A DNA stretch of 64,000 bases from assembly GCF_014197105.1 (NCBI RefSeq), contig NZ_JACIEV010000002.1, forward strand, positions 310,001-374,000. Reading direction: 5' to 3'. Origin of the DNA: Sphingomonas jinjuensis (GTDB taxonomy: Bacteria > Pseudomonadota > Alphaproteobacteria > Sphingomonadales > Sphingomonadaceae). Below are positions 45,721 to 55,945 of the stretch, in pieces. A model generated the notes under the pieces. That model did not search any database and was not told where the DNA came from. It was given only the letters and a program-made list of their open reading frames with translations. The position numbers and the translations under genes were made by a program. The first letter of the stretch is position 1. Each line of letters opens with the position of its first letter.

Positions 45721-46356
45721 AGCAACGTTCGCCCGGTACGTGTGCAGCCTACGCCAGCTAAGCAATTTTTTGGATCCGCTGATCGTCCAAGAAATGACGG
45801 CCGACACGCTGAAGGATATCGTGAAGGCGCGTCGCCGTGCCGGCGTAAAGGACGCGACGATCCAACGGGACCTGACGGCGATCGGCAGCGTGCTCAACCA
45901 TGCGGCCGACGAGGGCTGGATCGAAGAGAACCCCGCCGGCGCGCTCTACCTGCGTCGGATCGCGCCCGAGCGCGTGACCTGCATCGTGCTGCCCCAGGAG
46001 GCATCGATCGCGATGGTGTTTCCGCGCCTCGACGATCGCGTGCGCGACATGTGCGACGCGTGCGCGACATGTGCGAGTTCACGCGGGAGACGGGGCTCCG
46101 CCTCGCCGAATACGTCGAGCTGCGGCACGTCGCCCTGGACCGTGTTGAGCGGACGATCACCGTCGAGAAGGGCAAGGGCAACAAGCTGCGCGTCGTCCCG
46201 CTCACGGCTCAGGCTGACGGCTGGCGGCCGGGCGTCGCTCCCCGGGACGAACCGACCGTCGTCATCCTCCACCGGACCGCCTCACCCACGCTGCACCGCA
46301 GGAACCGGCGCCGAACCCGCCCGTTGCCGCTTCGCACCGAACAGGGAGTTTGCGCG
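45683..46356 (+). pseudogene. Tyrosine recombinase/phage integrase, frameshifted and truncated
   Basis: From 45683 the frame reads a core-binding domain (FARYVCSLRQLSNFLDPLI, TIQRDLTAIGSVLNHAADEG, EENPAGALYLRRIAPERVT). It then runs into nonsense after DDRVRDMCDA. The proper continuation lies in another frame from about 46062: EFTRETGLRLAEYVELRHVALDRVERTITV then EKGKGNKLRVVPLT, with the first catalytic Arg in TGLRLAE and Lys in KGKGNK. The shift is explained by a 20-base tandem duplication at 46038-46077. The HxxR and Tyr boxes are absent downstream, so the gene is dead. Confidence 0.85.
46038..46077 (+). repeat. 20-bp tandem duplication that breaks the integrase frame
   Basis: GCGTGCGCGACATGTGCGAC (46038-46057) is followed at once by a copy differing only in the last base (46058-46077). 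Removing one unit restores the integrase frame from RVRDMC directly into EFTRETGLRLAE. Confidence 0.95.
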
Positions 46357-46626
46357 ATGATCCGTATGATGACGGCCGGTACCGCGGCGCTGGCCATGCT
46401 CGCTACGCCCGTGGCGGCATCCGCGGGCGGCAAGGCGCGCGGGTCGGCGCCGTCCGCTTCCGCCCTGTCGCTCTCCCCCACCGCCCGCGCCGGCACTGCG
46501 GGGAAGCGTTCGACCAAGCTGGGCCAGCAGGGCTACGTCATCGCTGGCGTCCTGGCGCTGGGCGTCGTCGCCGGGGGGATCATCCTCGTCGCGCGCGACG
46601 ATAACAACGGCCCAAGCAGCAACTGA
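46357..46626 (+). CDS. Small exported/membrane protein of unknown function
   Basis: 89 residues. Signal-like MIRMMTAGTAALAMLATPVAASAGG, a Ser/Ala-rich middle and one span GYVIAGVLALGVVAGGIILVA ending in a polar DDNNGPSSN tail. GGGAG lies eight bases before the ATG. No named family; short proteins ending in a Gly/Val-rich span and Asp-rich tail are common in sphingomonads by recollection. It may be the first host gene past the accessory region. Confidence 0.72.
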   Translation: MIRMMTAGTAALAMLATPVAASAGGKARGSAPSASALSLSPTARAGTAGKRSTKLGQQGYVIAGVLALGVVAGGIILVARDDNNGPSSN

Positions 46627-46684
46627 TCGCCGGGCGTCGCGCCCGGTGCAACCAGCAGCGACCTGACGGCGTTACGCTTGCGCA

Positions 46685-47395
46685 ATGTTCGCCAGCCCCA
46701 CGCTCAAGGTCGCCAGCTACAATATGCGCAAGGGGATCGGCACCGACCGGCGCCGAAGCCCCGAGCGCATCCTCGACGTCCTGCGAGAGGTCGATGCCGA
46801 CGTCATCGCGCTCCAGGAGGCCGACCGCCGCTTCGGCGAGCGGCAAAGCGTCCTGACCCAACATCTGCTCGACGAGCATAGCGACTGGCGCGCCGTCAAT
46901 GTCGGCATGCGCGCCGCCAGCATGGGGTGGCACGGCAACGCCATCCTCGTGCGCAAGAGCGCCGACGTCGCCTGTGTCGAACCGCTCCACATCCCCTCGC
47001 TCGAGCCACGCGGTGCGGTGATGGCGGAGGTCGGGACGGGCATCGGCCAGCTTCGCATCATCGGCATGCACCTCGACCTGTCGGGCCTCTGGCGCCGGCG
47101 TCAGGCGACCGCGATCATGGCCCGCGCCGAAGCTGGCGAGGCTCCACCGCCGCGCGTGCTGATGGGCGATCTGAACGAATGGACCGCCGCGGCCGGTTGC
47201 CTGCGCGACTTCGCGCGCGGCTATCGCATCGCCGACACCGGCCCCAGCTTCCACGCCCGCCGCCCCGTCGGTCGGCTCGACCGCATCATGGTGTCGCGCG
47301 ACCTCGCGGTCCTCGACTGCGGCGTCCATGCCAGCGCGACGTCGCGCAAGGCATCGGATCACCTGCCGATCTGGGCGGTGATCGGCGCTGCCTGA
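46685..47395 (+). CDS. Endonuclease/exonuclease/phosphatase-family protein
   Basis: 236 residues with the EEP fold motifs in order: LKVASYNMRKGIG, DVIALQEADRRF, GMHLDLSG, LMGDLNEW and ASDHLPIWAV (catalytic Asp/His). Substrate could be DNA, RNA or a phosphoester lipid. Its stop shares a base with the following patatin gene (TGATG), suggesting a lipid-related job such as phospholipid or sphingolipid cleavage, which is inference. Confidence 0.88.
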   Translation: MFASPTLKVASYNMRKGIGTDRRRSPERILDVLREVDADVIALQEADRRFGERQSVLTQHLLDEHSDWRAVNVGMRAASMGWHGNAILVRKSADVACVEPLHIPSLEPRGAVMAEVGTGIGQLRIIGMHLDLSGLWRRRQATAIMARAEAGEAPPPRVLMGDLNEWTAAAGCLRDFARGYRIADTGPSFHARRPVGRLDRIMVSRDLAVLDCGVHASATSRKASDHLPIWAVIGAA

Positions 47396-49683
47396 TGCGC
47401 GAGAAGGAGCTTCGCCTCGCGCTCGTCTGTTACGGCGGCATCAGCCTCGCCGTCTACATGCACGGCATCACCAAGGAGGTCTGGCACCTCGTCCGCGCCA
47501 GCCGGGCGCATCATCAGGGCGAACCGATCGCGGGCGGCAGCGCCGCCGTCTACGCCGCGCTGATCGACGAGATCGAGGCGGAGGGTGGCCTTCGCCTGCG
47601 CATCCTCGCCGACATCGTCGCCGGCGCGTCGGCGGGCGGGATCAACGGCATCTTCCTGGGCCAGGCGATCGCGACCGGCCAGTCGCTCGATCCGCTCACC
47701 GAGCTGTGGCTGACCAGCGCAGATGTCGAGGCGCTGATCGATCCCGAGGCGGCGCCGGCATCGCGCCTGTCGAAGCTGTGGGCGCTGCCGCTTGCCTGGA
47801 TGGCTGCCGGACGAAGCGCCGACACCGTCGAACGGCTCGACGACGAGCGAACCCGCGACGAGGTGCGTGCCAAGCTGTCGCACTTCGTCCGGTCGCGCTG
47901 GTTCGAACCGCCGTTCGGCGGCAAGACCTTCACCAACCTGCTGCTCGACGCCTTCGACGCGATGGCGGCGGCGCCGCGCGGGCCGCGCCTGCTGCCGCCA
48001 GGCCAGCCGCTCGACCTGTTCGTCACCGTCACCGACTTCACCGGCCATCCCGAGCGATTGCCGCTCAATTCGCCGCCCGAGGTCGTCGAAACCGAGCATC
48101 GCCTCGTCCTCGATTTCTCCGATCATGGCGAGGCGACCGCCTCGATCGCCCCTATTCCCGAACTCGCCTTCGCCGCCCGCGCCACGTCGAGCTTCCCCGG
48201 CGCCTTCCCGCCGTTCCAGGTTACCGAACTCGACGCCGTCCTCGCCGATCGCGAGCGCTCGTGGCCCGAGCGACGCGCCTTCCTGCGCCGCATCCTGCCG
48301 CGTCAGTCCGCCGCCAACCAGGCGGACAAGGCGGTGTTGATCGACGGTTCGGTGCTCGCCAACGCTCCCTTCCGCCCCGCGATCGACGCCCTGAAGGAAC
48401 GCCCCGCCCGACGCGAGATCGACCGACGCTTCGTCTACATCGATCCCGCGCCGGGCCAGAAGATTCGCCTGACCGGCAACGGCGGCCAGCCCGGCTTCTT
48501 CCAGACCATTCTCGGCTCGCTCAGCGACCTGCCGCGCCAGCAGCCGATCCGCGACAATCTCGATGCGCTCGCCCAGCGCTCGGCGCGGATCGACCGGATG
48601 CGTGGCATCGTCACCGCGCTCCGCCCCGAGGTTGAGGACGAGATCGAGCGTGTCTTCGGCCACACCTTCTTCCTCGATCACCCCACCGCCGCCCGCCTGG
48701 TCGCATGGCGCCGCCGCGCGCAGCAGGCGGCGGCGGAGCGCGCGGGCTTCGCCTATGCCGCCTACGGCCATCTGAAGCTCGCCGGGGTGGTCGAAACCAT
48801 CACCCAGCTGCTCTATCGCGCCGGCGGCGAGCCCGGTCGTGCCCGCTGGCGGCGAATCCGCAGCGCGATCGAAACCGCCATCGCCACCAAGGGGTTCGGC
48901 GATGCCGGGCCCAGCTTCGCGGGCAAGGAAAGTGCCGCGACGATCGACTTTCTGCGTCGCTACGACCTCGGCTTCCGCATCCGCCGGCTCCGCCTGATGG
49001 CGCGCCGCGTCGCCGAGATGGAGGCAGAGCGTGACGACCTCGGCCCGATCCGCGACGCAATCTACGCCGCGCTGTCCGCCTATCTCGACCGCCAGCGGGT
49101 CGACGACCATCGCGAGCTTCGCCCCCTCGTCCGCCAGCTTCGCGCCGACGACGCCGATGGCCTGCTGACGGCGCTGTCGGACGCGCTCGACCTGACCGGC
49201 CTCGACGCCGCAACCGACGAGCGGCTGGCCGAGGGGCTGGTCGCGCTGAACCGCGAACCGCGCCGCGCGCTGCTGCTGACCTATCTCGGCTTCCCCTATT
49301 TCGACACCGCGACCCTCCCGCTTCTCCAGGGCGAGGGGCTCGACGAATTCGATCCCGTGAAGGTCGACCGCATCGCCCCCGACGATGCCACCGCGATCCG
49401 CTCGGGTGGCGCGGAAGCGACGCTGAAGGGTATTCAATTCAACAACTTCGGCGCCTTCTTCAGCCGTGCCTACCGTGAGAACGACTATCTGTGGGGACGC
49501 CTCCACGGCGCCGAGCGGATGATCGACATCACCGTCTCCACCCTCCCCCGCAGCGTCCGCCTCCGCCCCGGCCGCGTCGCCGCGATCAAGCGCGCGACCT
49601 TCCTCGCGATCCTGACCGAGGAGGAACCCCGGCTGACCGCGATCCAGCCGCTGTTCGCGAAGCTGCGGCAGGAGATCGGCTAG
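47395..49683 (+). CDS. Patatin-like phospholipase-related protein
   Basis: 762 residues. The N-terminus has the patatin oxyanion region LALVCYGGISLAVYMHG, nucleophile Ser79 in GASAGG and the dyad Asp317 in LIDGSVLANAPF. The remaining 400 residues are helical and poorly typed, as in the patatin-related family with C-terminal DUF3376. Expected to hydrolyse membrane lipids. The ATG shares a base with the stop of the EEP gene. Confidence 0.9.
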   Translation: MREKELRLALVCYGGISLAVYMHGITKEVWHLVRASRAHHQGEPIAGGSAAVYAALIDEIEAEGGLRLRILADIVAGASAGGINGIFLGQAIATGQSLDPLTELWLTSADVEALIDPEAAPASRLSKLWALPLAWMAAGRSADTVERLDDERTRDEVRAKLSHFVRSRWFEPPFGGKTFTNLLLDAFDAMAAAPRGPRLLPPGQPLDLFVTVTDFTGHPERLPLNSPPEVVETEHRLVLDFSDHGEATASIAPIPELAFAARATSSFPGAFPPFQVTELDAVLADRERSWPERRAFLRRILPRQSAANQADKAVLIDGSVLANAPFRPAIDALKERPARREIDRRFVYIDPAPGQKIRLTGNGGQPGFFQTILGSLSDLPRQQPIRDNLDALAQRSARIDRMRGIVTALRPEVEDEIERVFGHTFFLDHPTAARLVAWRRRAQQAAAERAGFAYAAYGHLKLAGVVETITQLLYRAGGEPGRARWRRIRSAIETAIATKGFGDAGPSFAGKESAATIDFLRRYDLGFRIRRLRLMARRVAEMEAERDDLGPIRDAIYAALSAYLDRQRVDDHRELRPLVRQLRADDADGLLTALSDALDLTGLDAATDERLAEGLVALNREPRRALLLTYLGFPYFDTATLPLLQGEGLDEFDPVKVDRIAPDDATAIRSGGAEATLKGIQFNNFGAFFSRAYRENDYLWGRLHGAERMIDITVSTLPRSVRLRPGRVAAIKRATFLAILTEEEPRLTAIQPLFAKLRQEIG

Positions 49684-49763
49684 TCCGCTCGCGGGACCGA
49701 CGCCCAAGACTGGCCAACCCCTCCACCCCCCGCTACCCTGTAGTTCCACGACGGGAGACACCG

Positions 49764-50123
49764 ATGCAGTTCCTGAAGATCCTGTTCTGGTGCCTGCTCG
49801 CCTTCGTCGCCGCGCTGTTCACTTACGGCAACTGGACGTCCGTGCCGATCCAGCTGTGGAACGGGATGGAGGCGCTGGTCCGTTTGCCCTTCCTGCTGCT
49901 GGTCGCGGTGCTGGCGGGCTTCCTGCCGACCTATGCCTATCAGCGCGCGCTGCGCTGGCGCCTCAAGCAGCGGCTGGTGAACGCGGAGCGGCTGGTCGCC
50001 GACCTGCGCACCCCCGCTCCCCTCGCCGGCACCTCCTACCCGGCCGATGCCGCGCCGATCCCGACCATCGCCATGTCCCCCGCGGCCGAGGCCGCGCCGC
50101 CATCCGAAGGCCGTTTGCTGTGA
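49764..50123 (+). CDS. LapA-type (DUF1049) small membrane protein
   Basis: 119 residues, two hydrophobic segments (FLKILFWCLLAFVAALFTYGNW and LPFLLLVAVLAGFLPTYAYQRALRWRLKQRL), the LapA/DUF1049 pattern. GGGAG lies seven bases before the ATG. Its stop overlaps the pyrF GTG (GTGA). E. coli LapA works in lipopolysaccharide control; that role is not shown here. Confidence 0.85.
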   Translation: MQFLKILFWCLLAFVAALFTYGNWTSVPIQLWNGMEALVRLPFLLLVAVLAGFLPTYAYQRALRWRLKQRLVNAERLVADLRTPAPLAGTSYPADAAPIPTIAMSPAAEAAPPSEGRLL

Positions 50124-50794
50124 CCAGCCGTATCTACGTCGCGCTCGACACCACCGATCTCGCCCAAGCCAAGTCGATCGCGACCCGCGTCCGCCATCAT
50201 GTCGGCGGCATCAAGCTCGGCCTCGAATTCTTCTGCGCGCACGGGCAGCATGGCGTCCACGAGATGGCGCAACTCGGCCTGCCGATCTTCCTCGACCTGA
50301 AGCTCCACGACATCCCCAACACCGTCGCCAAGGCGGTGCGCGCGCTGGCGCCGCTCGAACCGGCGATCCTGACCGTCCACGCCAGCGGCGGCCGCGCGAT
50401 GCTCGAGGATGCGAAGGCCGCGGCTCCCTTGAACACAAAGGTCGTCGCGGTCACGATGCTGACCAGCCTCGACGCATCCGACCTGACCGCGACCGGTGTT
50501 CAGGGCACGCCCCACGACCAGGTCGTCCGCCTCGCCGCACTGGCGCGCGAATCGGGCGTCGACGGCATCGTCTGCTCGGGCGCCGAAGTGGCCGCGGCCA
50601 AGGCGGCCTGGCCCAAGGGCTTCTTCGTCGTCCCCGGCGTTCGCCCCGCCGACGGCCACCATGGCGACCAGAAGCGAGTCGTCACCCCCCGCGCCGCGGT
50701 CGACGCCGGCGCCTCGATCCTGGTCATCGGCCGCCCGATCACCCAGGCCGAAGACCCGGACGCCGCAGCGAGGGCAATCAGCGGGACGCTCTGA
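50120..50794 (+). CDS. pyrF: Orotidine 5'-phosphate decarboxylase
   Basis: 224 residues. TIM barrel with the catalytic D-K-D set in FLDLKLHDIPNTVAKA, VHASGG, VPGVRP and a final VIGRPIT phosphate loop. Last step of UMP synthesis. The GTG start at 50120 is fixed by VTSRIYVALDTTD and the four-base overlap with lapA. Confidence 0.96.
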   Translation: MTSRIYVALDTTDLAQAKSIATRVRHHVGGIKLGLEFFCAHGQHGVHEMAQLGLPIFLDLKLHDIPNTVAKAVRALAPLEPAILTVHASGGRAMLEDAKAAAPLNTKVVAVTMLTSLDASDLTATGVQGTPHDQVVRLAALARESGVDGIVCSGAEVAAAKAAWPKGFFVVPGVRPADGHHGDQKRVVTPRAAVDAGASILVIGRPITQAEDPDAAARAISGTL

Positions 50795-50825
50795 CGGACA
50801 GGCCCGACGCTAGTCCACAGTGCTT

Positions 50826-50924
50826 CCCCTCCCTGGAAGAGAGGGGCTAGGGGTGGGTGCCAACCGCGCAGGAAACCCTCTGCGAGGCTCCACCCACCCC
50901 CGACCCCTCCCTTGCCGGGAGTGG
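50826..50924. repeat. Palindromic repeat, family B, between pyrF and trpF
   Basis: Left arm CCCCTCCCTGGAAGAGAGGGG, right arm CCCCTCCCTTGCCGGGAGTG, inner arms GGGTGGGTG and CACCCACCC. It contains CCTCTGCGAGGC (50877-50888), the same core as the copy inside valS. Confidence 0.88.
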
Positions 50925-50937
50925 AGCAGGACAGACC

Positions 50938-51566
50938 ATGACCACCGCCAAGATCTGCGGCCTCTCGACCCCCGACACGCTCGCCGCCGCCGTCCGCGGC
51001 GGCGCGAGCCATGTCGGCTTCGTCTTCTTCCCGCCCAGCCCCCGCCATCTCGGCTTCGATCAGGCCGCCGCGCTCGCCGGCCAGATGTCGCAAGCGGCGG
51101 CCCGCGTCGGCGTCTTCGTCGATCCCGACGACACGCTGCTCGACCAGGCGATCGCCGCCGGGCGGCTGGACGCGCTCCAGCTTCACAAGACCGGCCCGGA
51201 ACGCACCGCCGCGATCCGCGCGCGCACCGGCCTGGAGACATGGGCCGCGGTCGCGATCAAGACCCGCGCCGACCTCGATGCCGTCCGCGCCTTCGCCGGC
51301 GCCGCCGACCGTATCCTCTATGACGCGAAGACCCCGCCGGGCGCCGCGCTCCCCGGCGGCATGGGCGTGCGCTTCGACTGGGGCCTGCTCGACGGCTACC
51401 GCCACCCGCTGCCGTGGGCCTTGTCGGGCGGACTCGACCCGACCAACGTCGCCGAGGCGATCCGCCGCACCCACGCCCCGATCGTCGATGTCTCGTCGGG
51501 CGTCGAGAGCGCGCCGGGCGTCAAGGATGTGGACAAGATCGCCGCCTTCCTTCAGGCGACGCGGCC

Positions 51567-51570
<4 letters not shown>
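50938..51570 (+). CDS. trpF: Phosphoribosylanthranilate isomerase
   Basis: 210 residues. [44 protein letters not shown] and the phosphate loop [14 protein letters not shown] with [14 protein letters not shown] are all TrpF. Third tryptophan-pathway step. AGGA lies about seven bases before the ATG at 50938; the palindromic repeat ends just upstream. The stop overlaps trpB (ATGA). Confidence 0.97.
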
Positions 51571-52792
<1,222 letters not shown>

Positions 52793-52796
<4 letters not shown>

Positions 52797-53593
52797 GCCG
52801 CCTCGCCACCGCCTTCGCCAAGGACCATCCCGCGCTCGTCACCTTCGTCACGGCGGGCGATCCTCATGTCGCCGCGACGCCCGCGATCCTCGACGCGCTC
52901 GTCGCGGGCGGGGCGGACGTGATCGAGCTCGGCATGCCGTTCACCGACCCGATGGCCGACGGCCCCGCGATCCAGGCGGCCAACATCCGCAGCCTTGCAG
53001 GCGGCACGACCACCGCCGACATCCTCGCCATCGCGCGCGGCTTTCGCGACCGGCATCCGCACGTGCCGCTCGTCCTGATGGGCTATGCCAACCCGATGCT
53101 GCGCCGCGGCCCCGGCTGGTTCGCCAAGGCCTTGCAGGACGCGGGCGTCGATGGCGTCATCTGCGTCGACGTACCGCCCGAGGAGGACGACGCCCTCGGC
53201 CCGGCATTGCGCGACGCCGGCATCGCTCCGATCCGCCTCGCCACCCCGACCACCGACGCAGCGCGCCTTCCGCAGGTGCTCGATGGCGCCAGCGGCTTCC
53301 TCTACTATGTCTCGGTCGCTGGGATCACCGGCAAGCAGCAGGCGGAGCAGGCCTCGATCGACGAGGCCGTGGCGCGGCTGAAGGCGGCGACCGATCTTCC
53401 CGTCGCGGTCGGCTTCGGCGTCCGCACGCCCGAGCAGGCGGCGTCGATCGCGCGGATCGCCGATGGCGTCGTCGTCGGCTCGGCGATCGTCGAGATCATC
53501 GCGGCCCATGGCGCCGATGCGCCCGCCGCCGTCACGACCTATATCCGATCTCTCGCCGATGCCGTCGCGTCGGCCCGCAAGGTGACCGCATGA
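52793..53593 (+). CDS. trpA: Tryptophan synthase alpha subunit
   Basis: 266 residues. VTFVTAGDP, catalytic Glu in [18 protein letters not shown], catalytic Asp in [18 protein letters not shown] and [11 protein letters not shown] are present. Releases indole for TrpB. Overlaps trpB and accD by four bases. Confidence 0.98.
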
Positions 53594-54447
53594 CCTGGCT
53601 CAACAGCGTCCGCAACGCGCTCTCGTTCGTCGTTCCCAAGAAGGAAACGCCCGACCACTTGTGGCACAAGTGCAAGGGCTGCGGTCAGATGGTCTTCACC
53701 AAGGAATTGGAGGAGAACTACTACGTCTGTCCGCAATGCGACCATCACGAGCGCGTCGGCCCCAAGATCCGCTTCCAGCAGATTTTGGACGAGGGCAGCT
53801 GCCAGGCGCTGCCCCCGGTCAAGGTGCCCGAGGACCCGCTGAAGTTCCGCGACTCGAAGCGCTATGCCGACCGCATCAAGGCCGCCCGTACCGCCACGGC
53901 GGAAAACGACGCGCTGCTCAACGCGCGCGGCACGATCGACAACCACCGCGTCGTCGTCGGCGTTCAGGACTTCGCCTTCATGGGCGGTTCGATGGGCCTC
54001 GCCGTCGGCGAAGCCTTCATCCAGGGCGTCGAGGCCGCGATCGCCGACCGCTGCCCCTATGTCATCTTCACCGCAGCCGGTGGTGCGCGGATGCAGGAAG
54101 GCATCCTCAGCCTGATGCAGATGCCGCGCGCGACCGTCGCGATCCAGATGCTTCACGACGCCGGCCTGCCCTATATCGTCGTCCTCACCGATCCGACGAC
54201 CGGCGGCGTCACCGCGAGCTATGCGATGCTCGGCGACGTCCAGATCGCCGAGCCCAACGCGCTCATCGGCTTCGCCGGCGCGCGCGTGATCGAGAGCACG
54301 ATCCGCGAGAAGCTGCCCGAAGGCTTCCAGCGCGCCGAATATCTGCTGGAGCATGGCATGCTCGACATGGTCGTCCACCGCCGCGACCTGCGCGAGCGGC
54401 TGGCGCAGACGATCGGCTATCTGTGCGGTCAGCGTAAGGCGGCATAG
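53590..54447 (+). CDS. accD: Acetyl-CoA carboxylase carboxyltransferase subunit beta
   Basis: 285 residues. N-terminal zinc ribbon ([30 protein letters not shown]), then the crotonase-like core with [51 protein letters not shown] and the C-terminal [18 protein letters not shown]. Partner of AccA. Start at 53590 overlaps the trpA stop. Confidence 0.98.
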   Translation: MTWLNSVRNALSFVVPKKETPDHLWHKCKGCGQMVFTKELEENYYVCPQCDHHERVGPKIRFQQILDEGSCQALPPVKVPEDPLKFRDSKRYADRIKAARTATAENDALLNARGTIDNHRVVVGVQDFAFMGGSMGLAVGEAFIQGVEAAIADRCPYVIFTAAGGARMQEGILSLMQMPRATVAIQMLHDAGLPYIVVLTDPTTGGVTASYAMLGDVQIAEPNALIGFAGARVIESTIREKLPEGFQRAEYLLEHGMLDMVVHRRDLRERLAQTIGYLCGQRKAA

Positions 54448-54459
54448 CGTTCGGCGTTG

Positions 54460-54558
54460 CCCTCTCCCCTTCAGGGGAGAGGGTTGGGAGAGGGGCAGTG
54501 CGGGACGCCAAACGATGCGTCCCCCTCTCCCCGGCCCTCTCCCCTGAAGGGGAGAGGG
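54460..54558. repeat. Palindromic repeat, family B, between accD and folC
   Basis: Outer arms CCCTCTCCCCTTCAGGGGAG and CTCCCCTGAAGGGGAGAGGG are exact mirrors; inner arms GGGAGAGGGG and CCCCCTCTCC. Its right end abuts the folC ribosome site: the GGGAG at 54556-54560, six bases before the start, is the element's edge. Confidence 0.93.
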
Positions 54559-54565
54559 AGACATC

Positions 54566-55873
54566 ATGCCCGACCATGCCACCCACACCAACTCTGCGGT
54601 GCAGGCGCAGCTCGACCGGCTGACCGCGCTGTCCCCCGGTGCCGACATCCTCGGGCTGGAGCGGATCACGACGCTGCTCGCCCGGCTCGGCGATCCGCAT
54701 CGCTCGCTGCCGCCGGTGTTCCACGTTGCCGGCACCAACGGCAAGGGTTCGACCTGCGCCTTCCTGCGCGCCGCGATCGAGGCATCGGGGCACAGCGTCC
54801 ACGTCTATTCCTCGCCGCACCTCGTCCGCTTCAACGAGCGGATCCGAGTCGCCGACCGCCTGATCGACGACGACGATCTCGCCGCGTTGCTCGACGAGGT
54901 GTTGCGCCATGCCGAGGGGATCGGGGCCAGCTTCTTCGAAGTCACCACCGCCGTCGCCTTCCTCGCTTTCGCCCGCACCCCCGCCGCGGCGACCATCGTC
55001 GAGGTCGGGCTCGGCGGGCGGCTCGACGCGACCAACGTCATCGCCGAGCCCGCGGTGACCGGGATCGCCGCACTCGGCCTCGATCATCAGGCGTTTCTCG
55101 GCGATCGCCTCGTCGATATCGCCGCAGAGAAGGCCGGTATCGCCAAGCCCAGCGTTCCGCTCGTCACGATGGACTATGCCCGCCCGCTCAAGGCTCGCAT
55201 CGCCGAGGCGGCGGCGTCGGTAGGTGCGCGCGTGATCGCCCGCGGCGACGCCTGGACCAGCGAGACGGCACGTTCGACGATGCGCTATGCCGACGAGGGG
55301 TTCGAGGTCGTCACCCGCCGTCCGCGGCTCGTCGGGCCGCACCAGAGCCGCAACCTCGCGCTCGCGATCGCCATGCTCCGCCACCAGGGCGCTGTAAGCG
55401 TCCCCGAGGCGGCGATGCGGGCCGCCGCCGATTGGGCGACATGGCCAGCGCGGATGCAGCGCCTGGGCGACGGCCCGCTGGCCGCTCGCCTGGCCGACGG
55501 GACCGAGCTGTGGCTCGACGGCGCGCACAACCCCTCCGCAGCCATCCCGGTCGCACGGGCGCTGCGCACCATTGCGAAGGGGCGCCCGGTCACGCTCGTC
55601 GCCGGCTTCCTGGCCAACAAGGATGCGGCGGGCGTCATCGCTGCGCTGTCGTCGGTGGTCGCCCAAGTCGTCGCGGTGCCCGTGCCCGGCCACGCCTTCC
55701 ATCCGCCCGAAGCGATCGAGGCGATCGCTCGCGAGCATGGCATGACCGCAGCGAGCGCCGTCGATCTTCCCGCCGCTATGGCACTTGCCGGCACGTCGCC
55801 CGTCGTGCTGATCGCAGGCTCGCTCTATCTCGCGGGCGAAGCGCTCGCGCTCAACGACGAACCGCCCGCCTGA
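54566..55873 (+). CDS. folC: Bifunctional folylpolyglutamate/dihydrofolate synthase
   Basis: 435 residues. Mur-ligase fold: P-loop VAGTNGKGSTCAFLRAAIE, SSPHLVRFNERIRV, GLGGRLDATNV, and the C-terminal LDGAHNPSAAIPVARAL. Adds glutamate to folates. It ends the lapA-to-folC gene run; the repeat immediately upstream provides the Shine-Dalgarno sequence. Confidence 0.96.
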   Translation: MPDHATHTNSAVQAQLDRLTALSPGADILGLERITTLLARLGDPHRSLPPVFHVAGTNGKGSTCAFLRAAIEASGHSVHVYSSPHLVRFNERIRVADRLIDDDDLAALLDEVLRHAEGIGASFFEVTTAVAFLAFARTPAAATIVEVGLGGRLDATNVIAEPAVTGIAALGLDHQAFLGDRLVDIAAEKAGIAKPSVPLVTMDYARPLKARIAEAAASVGARVIARGDAWTSETARSTMRYADEGFEVVTRRPRLVGPHQSRNLALAIAMLRHQGAVSVPEAAMRAAADWATWPARMQRLGDGPLAARLADGTELWLDGAHNPSAAIPVARALRTIAKGRPVTLVAGFLANKDAAGVIAALSSVVAQVVAVPVPGHAFHPPEAIEAIAREHGMTAASAVDLPAAMALAGTSPVVLIAGSLYLAGEALALNDEPPA

Positions 55874-55945
55874 CGCCTTCTATTGATATTGACTATCATT
55901 AACGGACACGCGAGGCTGAGTGGACAGCCACGGAGTCGCGTGTTC

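Larger units (their letters stand above)
41255..46356. mobile_element. Decayed integrative element adjacent to tRNA-Thr
   Basis: Between tRNA-Thr and the small exported-protein gene at 46357 lie a truncated winged-helix gene, an AT-richer DUF2971 gene, several short membrane proteins, a LuxR-type regulator, a divergent CI/Cro-like pair and a frameshifted tyrosine integrase with no visible HxxR box. This layout (tRNA, cargo, immunity pair, integrase) is that of a degraded integrative element or prophage remnant. No convincing direct repeat of the tRNA 3' end was found at the far side, so the right boundary is approximate. Confidence 0.6.

Noticed and set aside
46301-46330. Possible right attachment site: AACCGGCGCC resembles AACCGGCACC at the tRNA-Thr 3' end
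   Set aside because: Only about ten bases match, with one mismatch, in G+C-rich DNA. This is too weak to call an att repeat.
45720-46626. One long plus-strand protein joining integrase sequence to the small exported protein at 46357
   Set aside because: The frame is continuous only because of the integrase frameshift. The downstream part has its own ribosome site, start codon and signal-like sequence, so it is annotated separately.
50795-50937. Trp attenuator or leader peptide before trpF
   Set aside because: The hairpins here belong to a dispersed repeat family and no short frame with adjacent Trp codons is visible.
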